In this document: positions 34,668-47,483 of the stretch, piece by piece
Position numbering within the stretch: position 1 is the first letter of the stretch
Layout of the letters: every line of letters begins with the position of its first letter
From: Anoplopoma fimbria
Lineage: Eukaryota; Chordata; Actinopteri; Perciformes; Anoplopomatidae
DNA: 64,000 nt
Assembly: GCF_027596085.1 (NCBI RefSeq)
Contig: NC_072465.1
Span: forward strand, 13,320,857 to 13,384,856
Reading direction: 5' to 3'
The notes under the pieces: generated by a model
Seen by the model: the letters and a program-made list of their open reading frames with translations, nothing else
Databases searched by the model: none
Told to the model about the DNA's origin: nothing
Position numbers and translations under genes: made by a program

Positions 34668-35437
34668 CTTATTATTCCCTGTACTATTACGCTTATTGAC
34701 TTTGCTTCTACCCTGGAGTCTTTGTGCTTTCTCGCTTTGCGGGCTTCTATAAATCGTGGCTGTACCTGGACTGTGGTCGTGCATCCTGCTATGGCCCTGC
34801 TGACACTGACTGCTACTACCATTATTATTATTAGTCACACTACTATTACTATTACCTGTACCATTATGCATATTAGCTTTGCTTCCACCCTGAAGCCCTT
34901 TTTGCTTTCTCGCTTTGCAGGTTTCCATGAATCGTTGTGGTACCTGGACCGTAGTCGTGCCTCCTGCTGTGAGCCGACTGACACCCACTGCTACTTCGAT
35001 TATTATTATTATTAGTCACATTACTATTACTCTTCCCTATTTCATAATTATAATTATACTATAATAATTGCTGCTGTTATTATAAGTAGTCTTAATATTT
35101 TCCTTCGTTACTCTGCTTACTACTCCTATTATATGAATAATTTATGTCATAAACATTGAATGTGTTGTATCTCTGTTATGCTGTTCATTCTGTACACATG
35201 ACATCTATTGCATTCTGTCCATCCTGGGAGAAGGATCCCTCCTCTGTCGCTCTCCCATAGGTTTCTTCCTTTTTTCTCCCTGTTAAAGGCTTTTTTTAGG
35301 GGAGTTTTTCCTGTGCCGATGTGAGGATTCCGGGACAGAGGATGTCGCATGTGTACAGATTGTAAAGCCCTCTGAGGCAATTTTGTAATTTGTGATTCTG
35401 GGCTATACAAAATAAACTGAATTGAATTGAATTGAAT
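34668..35437 (+). mobile_element. 5'-truncated copy of the 39-44 kb LINE (3' UTR only)
   Basis: Matches the reverse complement of about 39183-39905 closely, from CCTGTACTATTACGCTTATT to the tail ATACAAAATAAACTGAATTG with (AATTG)n. It carries two units of the roughly 170-bp tandem repeat of that LINE's 3' UTR. The near identity implies recent insertion into the kiss1 intron. Confidence 0.88.
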
Positions 35438-36776
35438 TAAAGCAGACCTTAATTTGTCATAATCCTATAATTAGGATATATATGGAGCTATTTAGCTGAG
35501 ACTTTGTGTACTGAAATATTGCCCGTCCATTCTCTGTAACATGGACAAATATACCCTCACACACAGGCTGACTGAGTGCAGATGGACTTGCTGGGGAATG
35601 CGTCACTCTGACCTCAGCACCAACATATCCCGTAGAGATAAAAAACATACATGGTTTTGATCAATAATTCATCAGTGCCTAAAGTCCATGGTCATGTTTG
35701 GAATGTACAGCTATGTACAAACCAAAGCCCCTCAAGAAAAGGTCCAACTTTTTTCAAAAACCATAAACCTTTTACAGTTTTAATATCTTTATACTATACT
35801 TTATACTTAGTTTAACATCAGAGAGGGATCAGTCCAAAAGGTCTCATACATTAAAATCGCTATGTAATCAATTTTATTGGGTGACTAATATCAACAAGTC
35901 TACCTGTAAGTCATGCTGTTTAAGTAGGAGCTTTTGGTGCAGCAATGAACTGTGCAGTAAACTGTGGACCGCATTCAGCTTCCTGTCGGCCAGTGGAAGT
36001 TTCAGAAAGGAAATTTAGAGATTTATCTGATGCTGGAGGCTGACATTGCACTCTCAAACTCACTTTCAACCTGATATGGTTCCTTTTATTTATGTATTAT
36101 GAATCTCATTCTGTAATCATTTATTTGTTAAACCTGCTGTTTTTAGGCATACCACAGACAAACCATAAATAAGAGCAAAAGAAAATATTTGGAAACTGAA
36201 AATATCCCACCAGGAAAGTTTTAGCCTGAAGAGATGAATATATTAGTGAGAGGACGATTACAAAACAAACTATCAGATCAATAGTTGTGCTCATGCAAGT
36301 TTTATTTTCTTATTTCTATATTTAGACATAGTCTATCTGGCTCCACCCGTCTGGCCAATTATTGCATTAAAGGATCAAAAACTCCTTTTTAAACTGAACT
36401 CAAGAATTTGGTTTCCTTTGCATTGCAGCCACACAGCGCTGCCTCCCTAGTCCTTTTGTTTGGTGCCATTCACTGAGTGAGGACAGCTCCCTGCCTTGTG
36501 CCCTGGACTCTCTCCCCATTCAGCTGTAGACTCTGTCCTCATGCTCTTAACCATGTTATGCTGCTAGACAAGTTTCCAATAGCTTGCAAACAATGCCCTC
36601 TTTGTTGTGATTGCCAGGCTATTGTGGGGTTTAGTAGTGGCTGTGTCCACTGTCTGTCACATAAGCAGGTCCATACACACTGATGGCTTTACTACATTCT
36701 CATATCATCGAACAAAAATGTACTGCACATACAAACAAAGCACGAGTAGATTTGAAATTTGATGCTGTGATCTTAC

Positions 36777-36870
36777 CTGTGTGTTGGAAGCGAGCGCCGA
36801 TCGAGAACCGACTGCCCCCCTTCCTGGGTCAGGGTTCTCTTTTATAGGGTGACACCTCCTGCGTCATCAT
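36777..36870 (-). promoter_or_regulatory. kiss1: probable kiss1 core promoter and noncoding exon 1
   Basis: On the minus strand, TATAAAAG (36846-36839) is followed by a stretch ending CCAACACACAG|GTAAGATC, a strong donor at 36777/36776. A start site 25-30 bp after the TATA box would make exon 1 about 35-40 nt (36777 to about 36813). TGACGCA, a CRE/AP-1-like half site, is at 36866-36860, about 20 bp before the TATA box. The next acceptor on this strand with an ORF behind it is the kiss1 exon at 33676. The splice link is inferred. Confidence 0.6.
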
Positions 36871-37340
36871 CACTGACCACTGGTTGGTAGTATGTGTGTG
36901 GTGCTACAGAATTACTCCTCATTTCCTTCCTGTCCATCTTACAAAGATGAGTCAAATTCCTAAATGTTGATTCCTTTGGATATGGTTACTTTCCTGTAAT
37001 AGACCTGAAAGGAGGTTCTTGGAAAGACAAAGACCTGGAGGTCATGACAATAAGTATACAGAGAAAGTGAAGTGGGCTTTATAATAGTAACTAAAAATAT
37101 ACACTGGAGGGACGAAAAGACATTTGTTGTCTTTTTCTGTGTGAATATTCAGTCTCATGGAATACAATATGTTGTCCTCATATAAGCCTGTAAGGAATAA
37201 TAAGAGATCTTCTTGCCTCAGTTACAATGTGTAATGTTTAAGTGACTACGAGCAAATACCCTTCTTATTGGGCCAGACTGATTTCACATGTCATATTCTC
37301 ATACAGTATATTTTATGACTTTCCTCATGAATCCTAAATA

Positions 37341-37450
37341 ACAATAATAATAATAATAATAATAATAATAATTATTATTATTATTATTATTATTAGTAGT
37401 AGTAGTAGTAGTAGTAGTGTTAGTAGTAGTAGTAGTATTGCTATTATTAT
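37341..37450. repeat. compound (AAT)n(ATT)n(AGT)n microsatellite
   Basis: (AAT)n is followed directly by (ATT)n, its inverted complement, then by (AGT)n. The first two blocks can fold on each other as a hairpin. Confidence 0.95.
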
Positions 37451-37899
37451 AGGAAATAATAATCCCTGAGAGTGATTAGAAATCCTTATCATTTAGACAT
37501 CCACATTTTTTTTGCCATAAACAACAGTATAATTTACAGAAATAATAAAAAAAAGGATTTGGATAATATTTTCTTGATTGAAAAGATATTCAATAAATCC
37601 TCAATAGATATTTATGAATATGTTCAATAACTGGACAGTCATTTGGACTTATTGAAAGAGTAATTCCAATTTAACCCACACTCATTTCCTTGGTGGTCCT
37701 GAATCCTACAAGTTACATCTTTTGAAGAGAAATGGAGAATCACAGAGGAGTAGTGTTGGGATCTGGTCCGGATATACCGAGCAGCAAAACACATGATACC
37801 AGTGAATAAGTAAATTACATCTGGACCAGATATCAACACCTTCACTATGTTAATGAGGGATGGCAAAGAAGTAATTATAGAGTAAGTGGCTATCAAGCT
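37451..37899. other. unassigned interval
   Basis: No exon or element recognised. A minus-strand frame at 37639-37896 shows no known domain. Confidence 0.3.
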
Positions 37900-38450
37900 C
37901 AGAAGAAATTAGTACACTTTGACGATGGGCACAGCAGCGGTCACTGAACTCGAGCCCATAAACAACAAATTGTCAATTGTGGAACTACTTTACACAGATA
38001 TAATAATGTCTTAAGGCGAGTCTTAAGTAATCGAGACACTACAGATGGAAAACAAGGAAAAAAAGCATGCAGTCAACACACTCTCAGACCAGCTAAACAC
38101 AATCTCTAGCAAAAACAAAATCAACAATCGTATATTCATGGAATTAACCCAAGAAAACCTAGAAAAAGCAATTCAAGAAGTACTGCACTTAAATCTAACT
38201 CGAGACACCATAAATTACATTACCATCATCAAAAAGTTTTTGAAGAGCCGAGTAAAGAAGCTAAAATAAACTAAACACATCATGAAGGGCCAGTAGCAAC
38301 AGGAGATTCAGGACTGAAGAACAAAACAACTACCAGTCATGAAACAGTACCACAAAAAGAGAAGAGTAACTGCACTGACTAATAACAAACTGTATATAGA
38401 TGGCCAGCTTTACCGCGACAAAGACATTACCACCTAGCTAACTACATGCA
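37900..38450 (+). mobile_element. possible L1/Tx1-type ORF fragment
   Basis: The plus frame at 38045-38269 is lysine- and asparagine-rich with a helical look (NLEKAIQEVLHLNLTRDTIN). Further on, NNKLYIDGQLYRDK (about 38385-38425) resembles the C-terminal end of L1-type ORF1 proteins. Codon-like A-rich composition differs from the flanks. Weak evidence. Confidence 0.3.
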
Positions 38451-38512
38451 CTACTCCACCTCCCCTGATCTCACATGAATCCATTCTAAATGAACTTTTA
38501 AACTCTTCCATG

Positions 38513-39182
<670 letters not shown>

Positions 39183-39570
39183 CCAATTCAATTCAATTCA
39201 GTTCAGTTTATTTTGTATAGCTCACAAATTACAAAATTGCCTCAGAGGGCTTTACAATCTGTACACATGCGACATCCTCTGTCCCGGAACCCTCACATCG
39301 GCACAGGAAAAACTCCCCTAAAAAAACCCTTTAACAGGGAGAAAAAAGGAAGAAACTATGGGAGAGCGACAGAGGAGGGATCCTTCTCCCAGGATGGACA
39401 GAATGCAATAGATGTCATGTGTACAGAATGAGCAGCATAACAGTTCTTAGATACAACACATTCAATGTATATGACATAAATGATTCATATAATAAGACTA
39501 CATATAATAACAGCAGCAATTATTACAGTAGAATTATAGCCATAAAAATAGGGATAGTAATGTGACTAAT

Positions 39571-40050
39571 AATAATAATCGAAGTAGCAGTGGGTGTCAG
39601 TCGGCTCACAGCAGGAGGCACGACTACGGTCCAGGTACCACAACGTTTCATGGAAACCTGCAGAACGAAAAAGCAAAAGGGCTTCAGGGTGGAAGTAAAG
39701 CTAAAATGCTTAATGGTACAGGTAATAGTAATAGTAATGTGACTAGTAATAATAATAATGGTGGTAGCAGTCGGTGTCAGCAGGGCCATAGCAGGATGCA
39801 CATCCACGGTCCAGGTACAGTCACGATTTATAGAAGCCTGCGAAGCGAGAAAGCACAAAGACTCCAGGGTAGAAGCAAGTCAATAAGCGTAATAGTACAG
39901 GCAATAATAATAGTAATGTGACTAATAATGATAGTGGTAGTAGTAGTGGGTGTCAGCAGGGCCTCAGTAGGTGGCACGATGACAGTCCAAATATAACCCC
40001 GATTCCTGGGAACCTGCGAGGCGAGAAAGCACAAGAATTCCGGGGAAGAA
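39571..40050 (-). repeat. three ~170-bp tandem units in the LINE 3' UTR
   Basis: Units start near 39571, 39740 and 39913. Each has GTGTCAGC/GTCAG, a GGTCCAGGTAC-like core (degraded in the third unit), an AACCTGCGAAGCGAGAAAGC-like block and an (AATAGT)n-type spacer. The kiss1-intron copy has two units. Confidence 0.85.
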
Positions 40051-40171
40051 GCAAAATCAGTAATGTGCATAAATAGGAGATTAATACATAAAGAAGGAGG
40101 GAGAGAAGAGGAGAGAGGAGCTCAGCGTATCCTAGGTAGTCCCCCGGCTGTCTAGGCATATAGCAGCATAT

Positions 40172-43100
40172 CTAGGGGCTGGACCAAGGCGAACCTGAAC
40201 CAGCCCTAACTATAAGCGCTATCAAAAAGGAAGGTCTTAAGCCTGCTCTTGAAAGTGGTGAGTGTGTCTGCCCCCGGACTGAAACTGGAACCTGGTTCCA
40301 CAGAAGAGGAGCCTGATAACTGAAGGCTCTGGCTCCCATCCTACTTTTATATACTCTAGGAACCACAAGTAACCCTGCATTGATTGAGCGCAGCTCTCTA
40401 GTTGGGTAATATGGAACTATAAGTTCCTTAAGATAAGACGGTGCCTGACCAGTTAGAGCTTTGTAGGTAAGTAAAAGAATTTTAAATTCTATTCTTGATT
40501 TAACAGGGAGCCAGTGCAGAGAAGCTAATACTGGAGTAATATGATCTCTTTTCTTAGTTTTTGTTAGAACACGTGCTGCAGCATTCTGGATCAACTGTAA
40601 AGATCTAAGAGACCTATTAGAGCAGCCTGATAATAAGGAGTTACAGTCATCTAGTCTAGAGGTAACAAATGCATGAACTAGTTTTTCTGCATCACTTTGA
40701 GACAGGATTTGCCTGATTTTCGCAATGTTACGTAAATGAAAAAAGGCTGTCCTTGAGATCTGTTTTATATAAGAGTTAAAAGACAGATCCTGGTCAAAGA
40801 TAACTCCAAGGTTCTTAACGGTAGTGCTGGATGCTAGAGCAATGCCATCTAGAGAAACTATATCGTTAGATAATTGAATTCGAAGGTGATCTGGACCTAG
40901 TAGGATAACTTCTGTTTTTTCAGAGTTTAACATTAAAAAGTTACAGGTCATCCAGGTTTTTATGTCCGTAAGACATGCTTGAAGTCTAGAGAACTGGTTA
41001 GTTTCGTCTGGCTTAATTGATAGATACAACTGGGTATCATCTGCATAACAATGAAAGTTTACTGAGTGTTTTCTGATAATATTCCCCAAGGGAAGCATAT
41101 ATAAAGTAAATAAAATAGGTCCAAGAACAGACCCCTGTGGAACTCCGTGACTAACCCTGGTTTTCATCGAGCTTTCATTGTTTACATATACAAACTGAGA
41201 TCGGTCTGATAAATACGACTTAAACCAGCTAAGTGCGGTTCCTTTAATGCCTATTAGATGCTCCAATCTCTGTAATAGGATTTGGTGATCAATGGTATCA
41301 AATGCAGCACTAAGGTCTAGCAATACAAGTACAGAGACAAGTCCTTTGTCTGAAGCTATTAGAAGGTCATTGGTAATTTTCACCAGTGCCGTCTCTGTGC
41401 TATGATTCACTCTAAATCCTGACTGAAAATCCTCAAATAAACTATTGTTATGCATAAAGTCACAGAGCTGATTTGCTACTGCTTTCTCAAGGATCTTAGA
41501 GAGGAACGGAAGGTTAGATATAGGTCTATAGTTAGCCAACACCTCTGGATCTAGAGTAGGTTTCTTAAGAAGAGGTTTAATTACAGCTAGTTTGAAGGCC
41601 TGTGGTACATGGCCCGTCAGTAAAGACAGATTGATAATTTCTAATAAGGAGTTGCTAATTAAAGGTAAAACTTCCTTAAGCAGCCTAGTCGGAATCGGGT
41701 CTAAGAGACAGGTGGAAGGTTTAGACTTAGAAATAGTTAAAGTCAATTGTTGAAGGTCGATGGGAGAAAAGCCATCTAAATATATTTCAGGTTCTACAGC
41801 TGTGGATCGATCGGTACTGGTTGAGGGCAGTAGATTATACATTTTTTCTCTAATAGTTAGAATCTTATCATTAAAGAAGTTCATGAAGTCACTACTACTG
41901 AGGTTTATAGGAATACACGGCTCAACAGAGCTGTGACTCTCTGTCAGCCTGGCTACAGTGCTGAAGAGAACCCTAGGGTTGTTCTTATTTTTCTCTATTA
42001 ATGCTGAATAATAGGCTGCTCTAGCATTACGGAGTGCCTTCTTATATATTTTAAGACTGTCTCGCCAGACTAACCGCGCTTCATCCACATTGGTGGAACG
42101 CCATATCCTTTCAAGTTTTCGCGATATTTGCTTTAAATCGCGGGTTTGAGGATTATACCATGGAGCAAACCTCCTTTCTTTTATTAGCTTCTTTTTTAGA
42201 GGAGCTATAGAGTCTAGTGTCATTCGCAGTGAGCATGCAGCACTATCAACAAGATGGTCAATCTGAGACGGACTAAAGCTAGCGTAGGAGTCCTCTGTTA
42301 TATTGAGCAATGGTACTGAATAAAACCCTGAAGAAATCGCTTCTTTAAATTTAGCTACAGCATTATCAGATAGACATCTAGTGTAGAAACTTTTGCCTAA
42401 TGGCGTACACTCTGGTAGAACAAATTCAAAGGTTATTAGAAAATGGTCCGATAAAAGAGAGTTCTGTTGAGAGACAATTACATTTTCTACTTCAATACCA
42501 TAAACCAGAACAAGGTCGAGGGTATGGTTAAAAGAGTGAGTCGGTTTATGTACACACTGACAGAAGCCAATAGAATCTAGTAATGAACCAAACGCAGTAC
42601 TAAGGCTATCATTATACACATCCACATGAATATTAAAATCCCCTACAATAATAACTTTATCTGTCTTAAGGACTAAACTAGATAAAAACTCTGAGAATTC
42701 AGATAGGAATTCAGAATACGCACCTGGTGCACGATACACTATAACAAATACAATTGACTTTAATGCTTTCCCGCTCGGGTTTGAAAGACTAAGAACAAGG
42801 CTTTCAAATGAGTTGTAATTTAATTTAGGTTTAGGGTTTATTAATAGGCTTGAGTCAAAGATAGCTGCTACTCCACCTCCTCGGCCTGTGCCTCGAGGAA
42901 TATGAGTATTAATATAACTTGGAGGAGTTGATTCATTAAGGCTAACGTACTCTTCATGACACAGCCAGGTTTCAGTAAGACAAAATAAATCAATATGATT
43001 ATCTGATATTAAATCATTTACAAGTACACCCTTAGATGACAGAGATCTAATATTTAAGAGTCCACATTTAACTGTCCTGTTTTGATGCACTGTTGCATCA

Positions 43101-43231
43101 GTTGCCTTAACTTTTATTAAGTTATTTTGTATAACTCCTCTTCTGTTGACTTTAAATAATTGAAGTGGCCGTGGGGCAGACACAGTCTCTATAGGGTTTT
43201 GGGTGGGTAAGTGGGTGGGTAACTGCTCCAA
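40172..43231 (-). CDS. LINE ORF2: AP endonuclease and reverse transcriptase
   Basis: 1019 aa, unbroken. The N-terminal endonuclease (about residues 55-275) has [42 protein letters not shown] and LLSDHFLI, covering the Asn, Glu, Asp/Asn and Asp-His residues of AP-type nucleases. Reverse transcriptase (about 500-790) has [49 protein letters not shown] (first catalytic Asp), [18 protein letters not shown] and the catalytic [12 protein letters not shown]. The C-terminal part has [17 protein letters not shown] and [20 protein letters not shown], as in L2/CR1 elements. Cleavage by the endonuclease would prime reverse transcription at the target. Intact key residues suggest a young and possibly competent copy. 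Confidence 0.93.
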   Translation of the reverse strand: MEQLPTHLPTQNPIETVSAPRPLQLFKVNRRGVIQNNLIKVKATDATVHQNRTVKCGLLNIRSLSSKGVLVNDLISDNHIDLFCLTETWLCHEEYVSLNESTPPSYINTHIPRGTGRGGGVAAIFDSSLLINPKPKLNYNSFESLVLSLSNPSGKALKSIVFVIVYRAPGAYSEFLSEFSEFLSSLVLKTDKVIIVGDFNIHVDVYNDSLSTAFGSLLDSIGFCQCVHKPTHSFNHTLDLVLVYGIEVENVIVSQQNSLLSDHFLITFEFVLPECTPLGKSFYTRCLSDNAVAKFKEAISSGFYSVPLLNITEDSYASFSPSQIDHLVDSAACSLRMTLDSIAPLKKKLIKERRFAPWYNPQTRDLKQISRKLERIWRSTNVDEARLVWRDSLKIYKKALRNARAAYYSALIEKNKNNPRVLFSTVARLTESHSSVEPCIPINLSSSDFMNFFNDKILTIREKMYNLLPSTSTDRSTAVEPEIYLDGFSPIDLQQLTLTISKSKPSTCLLDPIPTRLLKEVLPLISNSLLEIINLSLLTGHVPQAFKLAVIKPLLKKPTLDPEVLANYRPISNLPFLSKILEKAVANQLCDFMHNNSLFEDFQSGFRVNHSTETALVKITNDLLIASDKGLVSVLVLLDLSAAFDTIDHQILLQRLEHLIGIKGTALSWFKSYLSDRSQFVYVNNESSMKTRVSHGVPQGSVLGPILFTLYMLPLGNIIRKHSVNFHCYADDTQLYLSIKPDETNQFSRLQACLTDIKTWMTCNFLMLNSEKTEVILLGPDHLRIQLSNDIVSLDGIALASSTTVKNLGVIFDQDLSFNSYIKQISRTAFFHLRNIAKIRQILSQSDAEKLVHAFVTSRLDDCNSLLSGCSNRSLRSLQLIQNAAARVLTKTKKRDHITPVLASLHWLPVKSRIEFKILLLTYKALTGQAPSYLKELIVPYYPTRELRSINAGLLVVPRVYKSRMGARAFSYQAPLLWNQVPVSVRGQTHSPLSRAGLRPSFLIALIVRAGSGSPWSSP

Positions 43232-43294
43232 AGGAAGCGCAGAGAGGTGTGAAAGACTGCGACTCTGCTTCTGCTTCCTGGTCTGAACTCTGGG

Positions 43295-44188
43295 TCATGG
43301 ATTAGGTCCACTAATGAACTGGGTCAGATTTCTAGAGATGAGATCCGCTCCATCCAAAGTAGGATGGATGCCGTCTCTCCTAATCAGACCAGGTTTTCCC
43401 CAGAAAGTATGCCAATTGTCTACGAAGCCCACATTGTTTGCAGGACACCACCTCGACAGCCAGCGGCGGAATGATGACATGCGGCTATACATCTCATCAT
43501 TGACCAGATTAGGGAGAGGGCCAGAGAATACTACGGAGTCCGACATCGTCTTTGCGTACGAACACACCGATTCCACGTTCAATTTAGTGACCTCCGAGCG
43601 ACGTAATCGGGTGTCATTACCGCCGACGTGAATAACAATCGTACGGTATTTACGTTTAGCCTTAGCCAGCAGTTTCAAATGGGATTCTATGTCGCCCGCT
43701 CTGGCCCCGGGGATGCAGTTAACTATGGCCCCTGTCTTCGCTAACTTCACGTTTCTCAGAATGGAGCTGCCGATCACCAGAGTTGGTTTCTCAGCGGGTG
43801 TGTCGCTGAGCGGGGAAAACCGGTTAGAAACGTGAAGCGGTTGGTGGTGCCCCGTGTGCTTCGACATAGAACTATGCTTCCTTCGGACAGTCACCCAGCC
43901 TCCCGGCTGCTCGGGGGTTGCCGGGGGACAGCTAGCAGGAGCTACGTCTGGTTGGCCCGCACCGACTACGGGAGTGGGCTGGCTAACTGCAGTAGCTAAC
44001 GACTGAGCTTCAATGGTGCGGAACCGGGCCTCTAACTCACTGAGCCTCGCCTCCAACCTAACAAACAAACTACATTTGTTACATGTACCCGTATCAGTAA
44101 AGGAGGCAGAGGCATGGCTAAACATGAGACACACTGAGCAGGAGGGAGGAGGAGAGAGAGAAGGAGAGAGAGGAGAGAGGAGCGCCAT
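43295..44188 (-). CDS. LINE ORF1 with SGNH/GDSL esterase-like domain
   Basis: 297 aa, unbroken. The N-terminal part has CNKC and a short leucine/glutamate helix ([20 protein letters not shown]) likely to coil. The C-terminal domain shows the SGNH hydrolase blocks: [11 protein letters not shown] (nucleophile Ser), [12 protein letters not shown] (Gly and Asn) and [14 protein letters not shown] (Asp-His pair). CR1- and L2-group ORF1 proteins are known to carry such an esterase domain, thought to aid RNP or membrane interaction. Its stop lies 63 bp before the ORF2 start. Confidence 0.88.
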   Translation of the reverse strand: MALLSPLSPSLSPPPSCSVCLMFSHASASFTDTGTCNKCSLFVRLEARLSELEARFRTIEAQSLATAVSQPTPVVGAGQPDVAPASCPPATPEQPGGWVTVRRKHSSMSKHTGHHQPLHVSNRFSPLSDTPAEKPTLVIGSSILRNVKLAKTGAIVNCIPGARAGDIESHLKLLAKAKRKYRTIVIHVGGNDTRLRRSEVTKLNVESVCSYAKTMSDSVVFSGPLPNLVNDEMYSRMSSFRRWLSRWCPANNVGFVDNWHTFWGKPGLIRRDGIHPTLDGADLISRNLTQFISGPNP

Positions 44189-44420
44189 CGCTAGCTGCTA
44201 AGCAAAATGAGGCTAGCTAGCGTTAGCAGAACTGAACAACGTGTAAACTGTTGGTTTAAGCGAAAAGTCGCTGAATTAAGATGTGATATGAGTGTTCAAG
44301 TGTTTTAAGTGTAAAACAGGTAATTAGCCGCTATAATAAAGAATGTCACACAATTCACTAGTTTTCGCTGGAGCTGCGAAAAGTACGCTATCAACTACGC
44401 TGAGAACCGGAAGTGAGGCA

Positions 44421-47400
44421 ACACGCTTACCGCAGTACGTCAGCACATGATGGCTGAAATATGATTGGATAAAAGCTCTAACATAAAGGCCAGCCCTCCG
44501 ATCTCGACCTGGGGCTGAAAGCAGCGCAACCAAGAGAAAAGCTATGAAATGAAGAGAATAGACTATGGGGAATAATTTAATACATATTTGTGGAAAAAAT
44601 ATATAATTTATATTCTGATGATGTTTAGGCCAGCAGAGAAGGCCTTGCTGGCCCTGACGGCCCGCCACTGCCAGCATGTGTGTTCAGCCTAACACCCTAA
44701 CTTGTTAGCAACATAATATGTCAATCTTTGTTTTTCATTGTTTAATTGGATGTTCTGAATCTAACAGCAAATCGAATCCCATTCTCAAGTAGAGGGGTGG
44801 GGCTTAGGCGTACACAGCCAGGGACAGTGGTTTGGAGAAAGGCAGAAGCGAACAGTGAATATGGTAAGAGAGCAAATTGTTCATAACTTAGTGGCTGACG
44901 ACCAGTCATTCTATGGTTCGGACTTTTGTGATCTACAAGAGACGGACATTTGTGACTCTAAGAGAGAAGAGGGGAAAGTCTCCTTTGGACCACTATGGAG
45001 AAGTGTTTCCCGCTTGTCCGTGTGCTGCTGTTTCTTCTTCACTCTGCCTGCCGTCCATCACCGAGCTTTTCCTCACCTGCCCTTCTGAGTATTCCATGGA
45101 TTTGTGAGTACTGACAAAACTTGCACATGCCCTTTTGTTAATTGCTGTGAAGCGGCCATAACAGTTTCTAGGCCTCAACGCTCTCAAGCCACGACTCAGG
45201 CCTGCAACAGGGGTTTTGGTTATATTTTGGTTAAAGCTGTAGAGTGAGTGTGTGTGAGTGTGTGGGTTCACAATATATTGATTTTCACATGTTAAAGATG
45301 TTATGCCTGCCTAAGTACAGGTAACCAATGAAGATTCAAAAAAAGGACTAACTAAGCGGAACTCATAGCCATTTTGTGTTCATGTCCATGTAATTCATGG
45401 TAAGGTAAAAATACAATTAAAACACAAGATAAAATGACTTAATAGGAGGCATAGACCTTTTATTTGGCTTCCTTAATTCTATTGGAGGCACCGCCAGTTA
45501 TTTTAGTTTTCAGAATAAGGGAACAACGGTTGTAAGAATTCTTAAATAATTCATAAGAACAGGTAATAGCACCATTAGGTTTAAAATTGTACCCAGGTGT
45601 ACCCATTGCCCATAGTACTACTACACCTAGCGGATTAACGTAATACTATATAGCTACATGGGACGGGTGTTACACTGGCATCTAGTGGTGAGTTGCAGAT
45701 TGCAATTAACTAAATACATCTCCGCTCACCCCTCCCTTTCAGAGCTTGTACATAACTACAGTGGCCTTCAGGTATAGATAGTTATCTTAGGATGTTATTA
45801 CTATAAGGAGTTTCTCTTATCAATACCTTTTTAAACTATGAAATAATTGTTTTAAAAACATGTACATCATTTAGAAATCAATTCTGAACAGGATTAGAAT
45901 TTATTTATATTTTAAATGTAACTAAATATTGTTTCTAGAGCAGCAACAGTAATGTTTACAATAGGAAAGTCACTTTATGAATACAATAAATAACATTTCT
46001 CAGTGAAGTTTATAAAGAATGAAGAACACAGATATCAGTCAGTATCAGTCATTCCTCTTGTCCTCTGTCCTCCTTTCCTCTGTCCTCCTTTCCTCTGTCC
46101 TCCTTTCCTCCAGTGCTCTGTCCTCATATCCTATGTCGAGTATACTGGGTGTCAACGCCCAACCCTTCCTTTAGATAACATAAAAACATCAAAGGCACTC
46201 TCTAGAGCCATTGTTCTGTTCTGCTGTACAAACATGGCTGTGAACCATGGTTGACTCAACAAACAAAAACGTAACTATTATTCTTTAAGGTAATTGAACA
46301 CTAATGATATAGTTATGAAGATTTTATTCAATTTCTGGCAATAAACCCCCCTGAATCCTACACACTGTACCATTAAAACTAACAAGGGAAAGCTGGTTTC
46401 ACACATTATAGTGATTTAGATAAATTGATAGAAATAGACTCACCCATGGCTCATAAATACTACCAGTTAATCAGCAATCATTGTGAGCCGCTGATCAAAT
46501 CTATATATTACACCTTCAACATAGTCTGACAAAGGCAATATAAATGCAGGTTGAAGGTTGATGGTTGTATGTGTTTTCCAGTCTGTTTGTGTCTGCACAT
46601 CCCATACTCCTTTTGGGGCTAGATGACCAGGTCGTGCTGGCTACAGGCTTATTCTGCACCATTTCCTTGTCTTCTTCGGTCAGCCATCGACATGTCTTTG
46701 CATCTTTTGCAGGGCCGTGACCTGTTCTCCTGGATATTGTGCCTGGTGGACTGACTGCAGCAGCCCTTTTGACTCTCAGACTTGGCCTTTGCGTCTTATT
46801 GGGCTTGAAGATGGTTGGGATGTAAATAGTGTACATTTTAAAATAGTTAAAGCATCACATTTTTTAACTCAGCTTGTGTGCTGCACTGTCTCCTCACAAG
46901 GTGTTTTAAATCTATTACATATTCCATATGTAATAGGAGATTGGATAGTCTTGATATGATAGCGAAACATTTGGTTACATTGTAACCTTGGTTCTCTGAG
47001 TGAAGAGCCTAAGAGATCTCTTCAGCTTTTAGGCTGCTCAGAAACATGATTGATCGAACATCAGTAATTGCAGACAGCTTTAGGCTGTGACCAGACAAGC
47101 TGGTGAGTCTTAAAGAAGTATTTATGCACCATTAGAATATGTAAACGAGTAGGAAGACAGAGGTAAAGGGTTACATCTTAATAAGACATTATCTCAGTAA
47201 AGTTAGTTCAAATGTCTGTGACGTGATTTTTATTTGTCACTAAAATGTCTTTTGGAAGCTCAGGCTACCATGTCCAGCAGCACACATTAATCAAATTGAA
47301 GGGGGAATAATTATTCATAAATATTAATATTATTGACTGAAAGGATTTTCTGGCGTAAATGACAGTCAGCCAGCGCGAAGGGGTAGCAAAAAGAGCCTGT

Positions 47401-47483
47401 CTTCACTTCTACATGCAGGCCTAATTGGACCCTTTTCTGAAAAATCTTATCCAATGCCATTGGTGAGAATTTCCCATAATCAC
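44421..47483. other. unassigned intergenic interval
   Basis: About 3 kb between the LINE and a LINE-tail remnant. A small pyrimidine repeat, TCCTCCTTTCCTCTG three times, is at 46066-46112. ORFs at 44855-45088 (+) and 46516-46836 (-) have no recognisable domain. No splice-linked exon of cacna1s was found. Confidence 0.3.

Larger units (their letters stand above)
33677..36776 (-). other. kiss1 5'-UTR intron
   Basis: The 3.1-kb intron between the noncoding first exon and the first coding exon. It holds an (AT)n run and a LINE 3'-UTR insertion, listed separately. The rest (33700-34530 and 35440-36770) shows no exon or element. Confidence 0.6.
39183..44420 (-). mobile_element. near full-length L2/CR1-type LINE with both ORFs intact
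   Basis: From right to left: 5' UTR (about 44189-44420, start uncertain), ORF1 (44188-43295), 63-bp spacer, ORF2 (43231-40172), a roughly 990-bp 3' UTR with three tandem units of about 170 bp, and the tail ATAAACTGAACTGAATTG with (AATTG)n ending at 39183. Neither ORF has a stop or frameshift. Related fragments lie at 16880-18360, 34668-35437, 47484-47640 and 62974-63362. No clear target duplication was found. Confidence 0.9.

Noticed and set aside
35457..35648. 63-aa minus-strand frame in the kiss1 intron considered as an extra exon
   Set aside because: No splice site pair that fits kiss1 and no recognisable domain.
36477..36683. Cysteine-rich 68-aa frame upstream of kiss1 exon 2
   Set aside because: No signal, no family match, and no splice support.
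46516..46836. 106-aa minus-strand frame considered as a distal cacna1s exon
   Set aside because: No convincing match to the Cav1.1 C-terminus and a poor acceptor (TTCAAG) before it.
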